Shown here piece after piece: positions 1 through 7,989 of a stretch of 45,119 nucleotides of DNA. Source of the stretch: Polyangiaceae bacterium (lineage in GTDB: Bacteria > Myxococcota_A > Polyangia > Polyangiales > Polyangiaceae); NCBI GenBank assembly GCA_025937835.1, contig JAICQO010000055.1, positions 1-45,119 of the forward strand. Reading direction: 5' to 3'. How positions within the stretch are numbered: the first letter of the stretch is position 1; every line of letters starts with the position of its first letter. Both the position numbers and the translations under genes were made by a program. A model generated the notes under the pieces. That model had not been told where the DNA came from. It saw nothing but the letters and a program-made list of their open reading frames with translations, and made no database searches.

Positions 1-827
1 GCCTTCGGGGTCGCCTTTTGCGGGGGCTTGAGCGGGGCTTCCTTGTTGGCGGGGCCGGCTTCGAGGCTGCGCTTGAGGGCCTCGAACAGGTCGATGATCT
101 GAGCTTTCGGTGCCTCGGGGGCGACGGTGATCTCTTCGCCCTGGACCTTCTGCTCGACGGCCGCGCGGACCTTGTCGCTGAACGAGTCCTTGTAGTTCTC
201 GGGCGTGAAGGTCTCCGTGCTGAGCTGGTCGATGAGCTTGTCCGCGAGATCCAGCTCTTTTTCGCTGAAGTCGAGCTTGGCGCCCGTATCGATCTCGTCG
301 AAGGCGCGGACCTCGTTCGCGTAATAGAGCTGGTGCAAGATCAGGCCGTCGTCGCCGTAGGGGCGCACGAGAACGAGCTGCTCTTTGCCGCGAGCGGACC
401 AGCGGCCGACGGCCACGCGGTCCTTGCCGCGCATCGCGGCGCTGAGCAAGCGGTAGGCCTTGTCGCCGCCCTTGTCGGGGCCGAGATAATACGACTTCTC
501 CACCTGCACGAAGTCGACGCTCGAGAGCGGGACGAACTCGGTGATCTCGATCGAGTTGTCGCGGGCGGCCTCGAGGGCCTTCAGCTCTTCCTCGCTGAAC
601 AAGACGTACTGCCCGCGGGCGTACTCGTAACCCTTCACGGTGTCGCTGCGTTCGACGACCTGGTTGTTGTGCGTCGGACACACGAACTGCATCTTGACGC
701 GGGTGCCGCACTCCTTGTGCAGCATGTTGAAGCTCACCTGCTCGGAGGAGGCCGCCGTGAACAGCTTCACGGGGATCGAGACGAGGCCGAAGGAGACGGT
801 GCCGGACGAGGTCGCGCGCGGTGCCAC
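1..827 (-). CDS. ku: Ku protein of bacterial NHEJ (3' end outside window)
   Basis: Homodimeric Ku binds double-strand DNA ends and recruits LigD for non-homologous end joining. The frame reads from a GTG at 827 (protein start MAPRATSSGTVSFGLVSIPV, the usual Ku N-terminus) and continues through a complete Ku core, including the GYEYARGQYV and EEELKALE stretches, to a Lys/Pro/Ala-rich tail (KEAPLKPPQKA) where the window ends. At least 275 residues are visible, close to the usual 260-320, so little is missing. No clear Shine-Dalgarno precedes the GTG; the start was chosen by family fit. It is divergent from ligD with about 100 bp between the two starts, so promoters probably face away from each other there. 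The assignment is secure; only the C-terminal end is unknown. Confidence 0.95.
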   Translation of the reverse strand, partial: MAPRATSSGTVSFGLVSIPVKLFTAASSEQVSFNMLHKECGTRVKMQFVCPTHNNQVVERSDTVKGYEYARGQYVLFSEEELKALEAARDNSIEITEFVPLSSVDFVQVEKSYYLGPDKGGDKAYRLLSAAMRGKDRVAVGRWSARGKEQLVLVRPYGDDGLILHQLYYANEVRAFDEIDTGAKLDFSEKELDLADKLIDQLSTETFTPENYKDSFSDKVRAAVEQKVQGEEITVAPEAPKAQIIDLFEALKRSLEAGPANKEAPLKPPQKATPK

Positions 828-928
828 GTCCGGAATCGTACGGCAGCCGGAACGAATTCGGGAAATTCCAGGGGCGGATTCAGGGCGCGGTTCTCCACGC
901 ACGGCTCGAGGCGCTATGTTCCGGCGGC

Positions 929-3490
929 GTGGCTCGCGACCCGAAAGCCGACGATCTCGTCAGGTATCGCCAAAAACGCGATCCCCTCCGGACCAACGAG
1001 CCGTTCGGCGCTGAACGGAAGCTCAGCACGAGCAGCGGAACCTGGGCGGGGCGCTTCGTGGTGCACCTGCACTCGGCGACTCGACGTCACTACGACGTCC
1101 GCCTTCAGGTCGGGCGCGCGCTCAAGAGCTTCGCGGTACCCCGCGGGCCGAGCCTGGATCCGGACGAGCGGCGGCTCGCGGTGAACACCGAGGAGCACCC
1201 GCTCGAGTACGTAGATTTCGAGGATGTCATCCCCGAGGGTAATTATGGCGCCGGACCGATGATCGCCTGGGACGTCGGACGCGTGACGTACCTCGAGAAC
1301 AGCGCCGAGCAGGGGACCGAGAACGGGAAGATCGACTTCGTGCTCCACGGCCACAAGCTGCGCGGGCGCTTCGGCCTGGTGCACACCAAGCGCGGGGCCG
1401 GGAACGAGTGGCTGCTGCTGAAGAAGCGCGACGAGAATTCGCGCAAGGAAGGGGACATTCTGCTCGAGCAGCCGGAGAGCGTGCTCTCGGGGCTCACCGT
1501 CGACGAGCTCCGCGATCGGCGTGGCTTCGCCGAGCGGATCGAGGCCCGGGCTGCCGAGCTCGGGGCGGCGCGGCGCGCGCTCGACGTCACTCGCAAGGAG
1601 CCGATGCTGACGGCGCTCCAGGGAGCACGGCTCGACGATCCAGCGCGCATCTACGAGCTCAAGCTCGACGGCGTGCGCATCGTGGCCGACAAGCAGGGCG
1701 GTACGGTGACGCTGCGCTACAGGAACGGCGGAGTTTGCAGCGCGAGCTACCCGGAGATCGTGCGGGCGGTCGAGACCTTGCCCGGGGATCGGCTGGTGCT
1801 CGACGGCGAGATCGTCGCCTTCGACGAGCGCGGGCGGCCGCGCTTTCAACGGCTCGGCTCGCGCATCCAGTCGCGGAGGCCGCTCGATATCGCGCGCGCG
1901 GTGGCCGAGACGCCGGTGAAGTACCTGGTGTTCGACCTGCTCGCGATCGGCGCGCACGATCTAACCGAGCTCGCGTTGCTCCAGCGCAAGGGTCTGCTGC
2001 GCGAGCTCGTGCGCGGTAAGGGTCTGATCCAGGCGCTCGACCACTTCGAGGGGCGCGGAGTCGAGCTGTTCGCGTTCTGCGAGCAGCAGGAGCTCGAGGG
2101 CGTGGTCGCGAAGAAGCAGAGCTCACAATACCGCTTCGGGCCCCGGCGCAGCGAAGACTGGGTCAAGATCAAGCGCGAGCGAGAGGACGATTTCGTGGTC
2201 GTCGGTTGGGTCGCGGGCAAGGGCAACCGCGGGGCGATCGGCGCGGTGTGCATCGCGACCTACCGGGGGAACGCGCTCATTTACCGAGGCCGCGCCGGGA
2301 GCGGCCTCGACGACCAGACCATGCGCCGGCTGGAAAAGCTGCTGCACGAGCGCGAGGTTCCGGAGCCGCCCGTCGAGCAGCCGCTGCCCGAGGAGGCGAG
2401 AGGAGCGCGCTGGGTGCGGCCCGAGCTGGTCGTTTCCGTCAGCTACGCGGGGTTCAGCGACGATCAGCGCCTGCGCCACCCGGTTTTTCGCGGCATGCGC
2501 GCGGACGTCGCGCCCGAGTCGTGCACGGCCGCACCGAGCGACGAGCAGGAGCTCGGCAGGGCGGAGGCGCCGGAGCCGGAGCCGGAGCCCGCGTTGCGCC
2601 GCGCGGGGCTCAAGCTCTCGAACCGCGGCAAGGTGTTTTGGGAGCGCGAAGGCTACACGAAGGGCGATCTGCTCCGGTACTACGAGAGCGTCGCGCCGGT
2701 GTTGCTCCCGTTCCTCGCGGAGCGGCCGGTGGTGCTGGTGCGTCACCCCGACGGGATCGGCGGCAAGATGTTCTATCAATGGAACGTACCCGCCGGCACG
2801 CCCGACTGGATCCGGCGCATGACGCTCGAAGATCCGGACGAGCCCGGCAAGGTCAAGAACGTGTTCTTGATCGACGACGTCGATTCGCTCTCGTACGTGA
2901 TCAACCTCGGCTGCATCCCGCTCCACGTGCTCGGCTTTCGCGCGCACGCGAGGCAGCTCTGCGACTTCATCACCTTCGACCTCGACCTCGGGGAACAGCC
3001 ATTTTCTCGGGCGATCGAGCTCGCGCTGACGCTGCGCGAGATCTTGACCGAGCTCGGGCTGCCCGCATACGTGAAGACCTCGGGGCAGGGTGGGTTGCAC
3101 GTGCTCACGCCGCTCGGGCCAGAGGTCTCGTTCGATACGGCGAAGCTCCTGGTCGAGCTGATCGGTCGGATCGCGACGGCGCGCCACGCCGAGTTTGCGA
3201 CGATGGAGCGCCGCGTCGACAAGCGCGGAGGACGCATGTACGTGGACACCGGGCAGACCGGGCCGTCCCGCACGATCGTGTCACCGTACTCGGTGCGTGC
3301 CTACCCCGGGGCCAGCGTGTCGACGCCGTTGTTCTGGAACGAGCTTTCGGGTGCGCTCGAGCCGTCGCGTCTGACGATCATGACCGTGCCGTCGCGCGTC
3401 GCCGAGCTGACCGATCCGTTCGTCGGCTTCCTGCGCGAGACTCCGAACATTCCGGAGGCGATCCGCCGGCTCGCGTCCTTCGTAAGCTGA
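929..3490 (+). CDS. ligD: Multifunctional ATP-dependent DNA ligase LigD (PE-ligase-polymerase)
   Basis: LigD trims, fills and seals broken DNA ends brought together by Ku. Three domains appear in the Pseudomonas order. The 3'-phosphoesterase domain covers about residues 15-180, with HLHSATRRHYDVRLQ near residue 46. The ligase domain covers about 220-510, with nucleotidyl-transfer motif KLDGVR and predicted adenylated Lys245. The primase-polymerase domain covers about 560-850, with acidic metal ligands in FDLDLGE (Asp684, Asp686) and the TSGQGGLHV motif. With the GTG at 929 the protein has 853 residues, normal for three-domain LigD. The frame is open back to a GTG at 821, but that would overlap ku and adds residues unlike the family. 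No strong ribosome site is visible, so the start is uncertain. Divergent partner: ku. Confidence 0.94.
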   Translation: MARDPKADDLVRYRQKRDPLRTNEPFGAERKLSTSSGTWAGRFVVHLHSATRRHYDVRLQVGRALKSFAVPRGPSLDPDERRLAVNTEEHPLEYVDFEDVIPEGNYGAGPMIAWDVGRVTYLENSAEQGTENGKIDFVLHGHKLRGRFGLVHTKRGAGNEWLLLKKRDENSRKEGDILLEQPESVLSGLTVDELRDRRGFAERIEARAAELGAARRALDVTRKEPMLTALQGARLDDPARIYELKLDGVRIVADKQGGTVTLRYRNGGVCSASYPEIVRAVETLPGDRLVLDGEIVAFDERGRPRFQRLGSRIQSRRPLDIARAVAETPVKYLVFDLLAIGAHDLTELALLQRKGLLRELVRGKGLIQALDHFEGRGVELFAFCEQQELEGVVAKKQSSQYRFGPRRSEDWVKIKREREDDFVVVGWVAGKGNRGAIGAVCIATYRGNALIYRGRAGSGLDDQTMRRLEKLLHEREVPEPPVEQPLPEEARGARWVRPELVVSVSYAGFSDDQRLRHPVFRGMRADVAPESCTAAPSDEQELGRAEAPEPEPEPALRRAGLKLSNRGKVFWEREGYTKGDLLRYYESVAPVLLPFLAERPVVLVRHPDGIGGKMFYQWNVPAGTPDWIRRMTLEDPDEPGKVKNVFLIDDVDSLSYVINLGCIPLHVLGFRAHARQLCDFITFDLDLGEQPFSRAIELALTLREILTELGLPAYVKTSGQGGLHVLTPLGPEVSFDTAKLLVELIGRIATARHAEFATMERRVDKRGGRMYVDTGQTGPSRTIVSPYSVRAYPGASVSTPLFWNELSGALEPSRLTIMTVPSRVAELTDPFVGFLRETPNIPEAIRRLASFVS

Positions 3491-3499
3491 GCTTCGCTG

Positions 3500-3802
3500 C
3501 TACCAGAGCAAACACTGCTCGAAGCGGTCCACGTTTTCGGCCGACATCGCGCAGTCGTATTCGCGGCGTGAGACGCGGCTCGGGCACTCGCGAAAGGCCG
3601 GATCCCGCGCAGCTTTCTTGCGAGCCTCTTCGCGGAGGCGCATCAGCTCGGTCTCGTTGGTGTTCGGGTGATCGGACTTGACGAGCAGGGTCACGTAGCG
3701 ATCGAGCAACGCGCCGCACTCGATGGCGTTGGGGGGCGGGCCGCAGCTCGACGCGAAGCACCCGAGCGTCGCCGTGAGCCAGACGCGCGGGCTCAGAAGC
3801 AT
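3500..3802 (-). CDS. Small exported cysteine-containing protein, unknown function
   Basis: A 100-residue protein. An N-terminal hydrophobic signal (MLLSPRVWLTATLGCFASSC) ends in a weak lipobox-like ASSC, so it may be a lipoprotein or a periplasmic protein. The mature part is charged, with Cys near residues 29, 73, 84 and 97 that could form disulfides. Its ATG lies inside the end of the upstream lipoprotein gene (ATGCTTCTGA, 10-nt overlap), which implies translational coupling. It is convergent with ligD, whose stop is 9 nt away. I recognise no domain. Both the coupling and a signal peptide at the short start support a real gene. Confidence 0.65.
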   Translation of the reverse strand: MLLSPRVWLTATLGCFASSCGPPPNAIECGALLDRYVTLLVKSDHPNTNETELMRLREEARKKAARDPAFRECPSRVSRREYDCAMSAENVDRFEQCLLW

Positions 3803-4098
3803 TCTTTGACGATCTGCTGGGTGGTCTGGGCGTTGCGCACGCAGCTCATGGCCTGATCGTCGATGCGGCGCCCGACGCAATCCTTGAGCGTGGTCTTCTT
3901 CAATGCCTCGACGGTGTCTTTCACCATCTCGGCGCTCTGCCCGGCGCTGCCGCGAGACCGGAGCTCGAGCTCCGTGATGCGACTCACGATTTCGTTGCAT
4001 TCGTCGAGCGTCGCCGGGCGCCCGCAGCCCGCGAGCAGCAATGTCGAAACCAGGACCCCCAGAACGGCCTTCGAAGCGCTGAACACGAGGCCCCTCAT
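3793..4098 (-). CDS. Small lipoprotein, unknown function
   Basis: A 101-residue protein starting at ATG 4098. Residues 1-25 form a lipoprotein signal with a clear lipobox (LLLAGC, lipidated Cys25). The mature part carries four further Cys (about residues 34, 73, 86 and 100) and alternating charged helices (ECNEIVSRITELE, EMVKDTVEALKKTT). It is first in a two-gene unit with the coupled gene 3500-3802; both proteins share size, export signal and Cys spacing, which hints at related roles. The neighbouring DsbD-like gene could service such disulfides, but that link is inference. Longer in-frame starts upstream give no signal peptide and are less likely. Confidence 0.7.
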   Translation of the reverse strand: MRGLVFSASKAVLGVLVSTLLLAGCGRPATLDECNEIVSRITELELRSRGSAGQSAEMVKDTVEALKKTTLKDCVGRRIDDQAMSCVRNAQTTQQIVKECF

Positions 4099-4247
4099 GC
4101 CACATTCCACCGGCGCGGGCAGCGCCTGGGCGCGTTGCGTCACGAGCCACGGCTTTTGTCGAAATCTGGACGAGTGTGCAGGGATTGCTAGTCTCCGGGG
4201 AAGCCCATGGGTCCTTGGCCCGCCATCTCCCCGAACCAGAGAGGGGC

Positions 4248-5012
4248 ATGAGTCGTCCGCGCGCTGCAGCCGTTCGAGCCGCGTCTCCGGAGATTTTTCT
4301 CCGAAAAGCGACGTTGGCACGCACGTCGGGCGCCCGAGCCAAGTACGCCCAACGAGGGCTGTCCCACGACGGCCGGCTCGACGATTCCACGAGGATGATG
4401 CTGCTGCGGCAGCTCTATCTCTCGCAGATGGAGGGCCGGAATTTCGCTGGAGCCCTCGAAGTCGCCGAGCAGATGATCACCTGCAACGTGATGGCAGACG
4501 TGGCGCGGCAAGACGCCGCGCGCGCCTGCCTCGGGCTCGGTGACGAGCAGGGCGCGATCCAACACCTGCGGTTGGCGAGCCGCGTGAGCCCGCCGGCCCG
4601 CCGCGCCTTCCATCTCTGGACTCTGGGCAGCGTGCTGTACCTGAACGGCAAGCCGCGCGACGCGGTCGGCGCGCTCGAACGCGCGGCCCGCTGGGGCACC
4701 ACCGACAAGCCGCTGTACCTGGCGCAGGCGCTGCTGGCGCGGATCGCCGCCGGGGACACGGTCGAGAGCCTCGATCGAGCGCGGGAGGAGCTGGAAGAGT
4801 CGCCGTGTGGGCAGGGGTACGGGCAGTTCGTCCTGGGTGAGCTCGCGTTCGCCGACAAGGACTACGACGCGGCTCGCCGGCACCTGTCGGCCTTCGTGCG
4901 CCGGACCACGGGCGGGAGAGTCGCGCTCGAGGTCGCGCTGGCCGCCGAAATCCAGCGGGCTCGCCGGCTCTTACGCCTGCTTCGGGGCCGGTCGCGGGGC
5001 TCGCAACAGTGA
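4248..5012 (+). CDS. TPR-like helical repeat protein
   Basis: A 254-residue soluble protein built mainly of tetratricopeptide-like helix pairs, for example EGRNFAGALEVAEQMITC, LNGKPRDAVGALERAARWG and FADKDYDAARRHLSAFVRR. It ends in a basic tail (RLLRLLRGRSRG). The ATG at 4248 follows a purine-rich GAGAGG three bases upstream; the frame is open further upstream but without a better start. It has no signal peptide or membrane segment, so it is probably a cytoplasmic scaffold. It lies 57 nt upstream of the DsbD-like gene on the same strand. The partner and the process cannot be told from sequence. Confidence 0.75.
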   Translation: MSRPRAAAVRAASPEIFLRKATLARTSGARAKYAQRGLSHDGRLDDSTRMMLLRQLYLSQMEGRNFAGALEVAEQMITCNVMADVARQDAARACLGLGDEQGAIQHLRLASRVSPPARRAFHLWTLGSVLYLNGKPRDAVGALERAARWGTTDKPLYLAQALLARIAAGDTVESLDRAREELEESPCGQGYGQFVLGELAFADKDYDAARRHLSAFVRRTTGGRVALEVALAAEIQRARRLLRLLRGRSRGSQQ

Positions 5013-5069
5013 GCGTTCCACCCCTGGGGGAAACCCCGGGCGCCGTCACGGCGTAGACTCGAGGATCGA

Positions 5070-6299
5070 ATGGCACCGGATGCGTTCACCGAGGCTTTGT
5101 CGCGCGGCCCGCTCTACGCCGCGCTCGCCGCGCTGGCGGGTGGTTTTCTGGTCAGCCTGACGCCGTGCGTGTACCCGATGATCGCCGTCACGGTCAGCAT
5201 CTTCGGGGCGCGTCAGGCCAAGAGCCGATGGGAGGGCGCGCTGCTCTCGCTGTCGTTCGTGCTCGGCATCGTCGCGATGTTCGTGCCGATCGGCGTCCTC
5301 GCCGGCCTGTCGGGCTCGGTGTTCGGCTCGGCGTTGCAGAGCAGCTGGGTGATCATCGGCGTCTCGCTGTTGTTCCTCGCGCTCGCGGCGTCGCTGTTCG
5401 GCGCCTTCGAGCTCGCGCTGCCCGCCGGGCTCACGAATCGCCTGGCCGCGATCGGCGGCATCGGGCACAAGGGCGCGTTCTTGCTGGGGCTCGTGTGCGG
5501 GCTGATCGCCTCGCCGTGCACCGGTCCCGTGTTGACTGGCATCCTCACCTGGATCGCCCAGACCCGCAGCGCGCCGCTCGGTGCGCTCGCCATGGGCGCC
5601 TTCGCGCTCGGCCTCGGGTTTCCGTTCTTCCTGGTCGGAACCTTCGCGATCCAGCTGCCGAAGAGCGGGCGCTGGATGGTGCACGTGAAGAGCGCGCTCG
5701 GCATCGTGCTGATCATCGTGGCGCTCCACTTCGCGAGCACCGCGTTCCCGGCGATCGCGTCGTGGGCCAAGCCCGGATCCTGGTTCTACGGCGCCGCAGG
5801 CCTAGCGTGCCTCGTCGGGCTCGCGCTCGGCGCCGTCCACCGCGAGTTCAGCGAGCTCGGCGCGGGCGTCAAGGTCGCGAAGGCGAGCGGCGTGGCGCTC
5901 GTCAGCGCTGGCGGTTTCGCGCTCGTCGCCGCGCTCGGCCAGCCGAGCCACACCCCGAGCTGGCGCTTCGAAGACGTGGAAGCCGTCCGCGCCGAGGCCC
6001 TGGCCGGCGGCAAGCCGCTGCTCGTGGATTTCACGGCGGCCTGGTGCGGCGCCTGCAAACAGCTCGACCGCAAGACCTTCTCTTCCCCCGACGTCCAGCC
6101 CGAGCTCAACCGCTTCTTCAAGGTCAAAGTCGACGCCACCAACGACGACGATCCGAAGGTCGCCGCGACCATGGAGAAGTACAACGTGGTCGGCTTGCCG
6201 ACGGTGCTCGTCTTCGACTCCACCGGCAAAGAAGCCATGCGCTACACCGACTTCGTCGAGCCGAGCCCCTTCCTGGAAGCCATCCGCCGCATCAACTGA
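5070..6299 (+). CDS. dsbD: DsbD-type thiol:disulfide interchange protein (lacks N-terminal alpha domain)
   Basis: Transfers electrons from cytoplasmic thioredoxin across the inner membrane to periplasmic thiols. The first ~290 residues are a CcdA/DsbD-beta type membrane core of about eight helices, with the paired membrane cysteines in LTPCVYPM (Cys33) and ASPCTGP (Cys150). The C-terminal ~115 residues are a thioredoxin-fold gamma domain with active site WCGAC (Cys326, Cys329). The cis-proline loop is VGLPTVLVF. At 409 residues it lacks the periplasmic alpha domain of full-length DsbD, a form common in Deltaproteobacteria; a separate alpha-like partner is not seen here. The start at ATG 5070 is backed by GAGG with a 5-nt spacer. 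Confidence 0.92.
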   Translation: MAPDAFTEALSRGPLYAALAALAGGFLVSLTPCVYPMIAVTVSIFGARQAKSRWEGALLSLSFVLGIVAMFVPIGVLAGLSGSVFGSALQSSWVIIGVSLLFLALAASLFGAFELALPAGLTNRLAAIGGIGHKGAFLLGLVCGLIASPCTGPVLTGILTWIAQTRSAPLGALAMGAFALGLGFPFFLVGTFAIQLPKSGRWMVHVKSALGIVLIIVALHFASTAFPAIASWAKPGSWFYGAAGLACLVGLALGAVHREFSELGAGVKVAKASGVALVSAGGFALVAALGQPSHTPSWRFEDVEAVRAEALAGGKPLLVDFTAAWCGACKQLDRKTFSSPDVQPELNRFFKVKVDATNDDDPKVAATMEKYNVVGLPTVLVFDSTGKEAMRYTDFVEPSPFLEAIRRIN

Positions 6300-6328
6300 C
6301 CCCGGATTGAAAAGTCGTGGAGCGGCTG

Positions 6329-6557
6329 GGCCGCAAAGGCGCAAAGGGCCGCAAAGAGTCGCAAGGGATTTTTTGTTGGGGGCACGCTGGGACGTCGGTG
6401 CTCGGCTTTTGTCGCCAAGGCGCCATAAAGACGCCAAGAGTCGCCAAGAATTTTTGGTGAGGGGCACGCTGAGACGGTGTGGTGCTCTCGGCCGGAGTGT
6501 GGGGAGAATCCGTTGGAACGGCGCAAGAGGTTTTGTTTGGAGCGCGCTGGGGCGGCG
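6329..6557. repeat. Degenerate tandem repeat, about 82-bp period, three copies
   Basis: This is part of the 373-bp gene-free stretch 6300-6672. Three related copies start near 6329, 6411 and 6493. Each has a CGCAAAG- or CGCCAAG-rich head, a run of T, and a GCACGCTGGGACG-like tail (tails at 6381-6394, 6463-6477 and 6541-6557; the third is most diverged and reads GCGCGCTGGGGCG). Short reading frames here are simply the repeat read through, so I call no gene. It lies between the convergent dsbD-like and dinB genes. It may be a dispersed noncoding element; no transposase is visible. Confidence 0.7.
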
Positions 6558-6646
6558 TATGACGTTCCGGTGAGGTCGAGCGCCGCAACCACCTAAAAAA
6601 ACTTGGCGACGCCTTGGCGCTTCATCTGGCGCCTTGGCGACAAAAG
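6406..6646. repeat. Imperfect inverted repeat, ~50-bp arms, overlapping the tandem repeat
   Basis: The left arm 6406-6455 begins CTTTTGTCGCCAAGGCGCCA and ends in T5. The right arm 6595-6646 is its imperfect reverse complement, beginning with A7 and ending GGCGCCTTGGCGACAAAAG. The outer 20 bp match exactly and the arms are separated by about 139 bp. This terminal-inverted-repeat layout resembles a miniature mobile element or a large hairpin. I found no obvious target-site duplication. Confidence 0.7.
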
Positions 6647-6672
6647 CCGTCAGTGGTGTTGGGGGGGGGCGG

Positions 6673-7944
6673 TCAGTGCTCGCCGGGTTTGCGGCCACGG
6701 CCGTGGGTGATCTTGTCGGGGGCGCGGTCGCCGCGGCGGATCGCGGCTTTGCCGAAGCGTTCGGTGATCGCGTCGAGGGTCGGCCCGAGCGCGTCTTTCT
6801 TGGGGGGCGCGAACAGGTCGAGCTGTGAGGTCTCGCGGGGCTCGAGCTTGGAGACGGAGACGCCGAGCAGGCGCACCGGTTCGAGCAGCGCGAGTTCGTC
6901 CCACAGGGCGAGCACGACGTCGCGCAGCACGAGGCCGTCGTCGGTGGGGTTCGGGATGGTGCGGCTGCGGGTGAGCAGGGGGTAGTTCGGTTCGCCGTCT
7001 CGTTCGGTGCGGCCGGGCTTGTTGCCGCGCGCGCGGCCGAGCTTGGCCTTGAGGCTGATGGTGCGGGCGCGAGAGCCGGCGCGGCGCAGGCGGCGCGCCA
7101 CGTTTTCGGCGTGGGCGCCGAGCGCGTTGGCCACCACGTCGCGCTCGAGGACGTCGGTCTCGAAGGTGTTCTCCTCGCCGATCGATTTGGGCGCGCGATC
7201 GGCGATGACGGCTCGGGTGTCGATGCCGCGGGCCAGCGCGCGGAGCTCGAGCGCGCGCGGCCCGAGCTTTTGGACCAGCGCGTCGGGATCGTGATTGGCG
7301 AGATCGGCGAGCGTGCGGAAACCGCGTCGGACGAGCTCTTGCTCGAGCACGGGGCCGACGCCCCAGAGCCTGCGCACGGGGAGCGGATCGAGCAGAGCGC
7401 GGACCTCGCTCGGTTGCACCACGCAGAGGCCGTTCGGTTTGCCGAGCGTGCAGGCGATCTTGGCGACGAGCTTGCTCGGGGCGACACCGACCGAGACGCA
7501 CAGCGACGTGGCCTCGAGCACCTGCCGCTTGAGCGCGACGGCGAGCTCGCGCGGGCTGCCACCGTAGAGACCGACCGACGCGCTGACGTCGAGGAAGGCT
7601 TCATCGAGGGCGATCGGCTCGATCTCGGGCGTGAAGCGCTCGAAGACCGCGTGGACTTCGGAAGAGACCGCGGCGTAGTGCTCGATGTTCGAAGGGACGA
7701 AGACGGCGTGCGGGCAGAGCTGCTTCGCGCGAAACCCCGGCATGGCCGAGTGCACGCCGAACACGCGCGCTTCGTAGGACGCTGCGGCGACCACGCCGCG
7801 CGCCGAGCCCGCGCCGACGATCACCGGCTTGCCGCGCAGCTCCGGGTGATCGCGCTGCTCGATGGACGCGTAGAAGGCATCCATGTCGGCGTGGAGGATC
7901 CAGCGCTCGCCCGTGAAGCGGGGCTCGGACTTCTCTCGCACCAT
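6673..7944 (-). CDS. dinB: DNA polymerase IV (Y-family translesion polymerase)
   Basis: Copies past DNA lesions with low fidelity. The palm motif DMDAFYASIEQ (Asp20, Asp22) and the second acidic motif LDEAFLDVS near residue 115 are intact. VGVAPSKLVAKIA, the helix-hairpin-helix region (VRRLWGVGPVLEQELVRRG) and a little-finger domain follow. A sliding-clamp-binding motif SQLDLF lies near residue 380, followed by a ~35-residue tail. The 423-residue length is slightly above the usual 350-400. The start at ATG 7944 gives the expected N-terminus. It is downstream of the lipoprotein gene (45-nt gap, same strand), so it may be cotranscribed; no LexA-type box was recognised upstream. Confidence 0.93.
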   Translation of the reverse strand: MVREKSEPRFTGERWILHADMDAFYASIEQRDHPELRGKPVIVGAGSARGVVAAASYEARVFGVHSAMPGFRAKQLCPHAVFVPSNIEHYAAVSSEVHAVFERFTPEIEPIALDEAFLDVSASVGLYGGSPRELAVALKRQVLEATSLCVSVGVAPSKLVAKIACTLGKPNGLCVVQPSEVRALLDPLPVRRLWGVGPVLEQELVRRGFRTLADLANHDPDALVQKLGPRALELRALARGIDTRAVIADRAPKSIGEENTFETDVLERDVVANALGAHAENVARRLRRAGSRARTISLKAKLGRARGNKPGRTERDGEPNYPLLTRSRTIPNPTDDGLVLRDVVLALWDELALLEPVRLLGVSVSKLEPRETSQLDLFAPPKKDALGPTLDAITERFGKAAIRRGDRAPDKITHGRGRKPGEH

Positions 7945-7989
7945 CGAGCCGAGTGTATGCGGCCGGCGCGGGCAAGCCGCCAGAGGCGC

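Noticed and set aside
18-1184. Long plus-strand open frame across ku
   Set aside because: It is antisense to a clear Ku protein and its translation has no family features; same explanation as other antisense frames, for example 5802-7604 and 20465-22990 on the minus strand.
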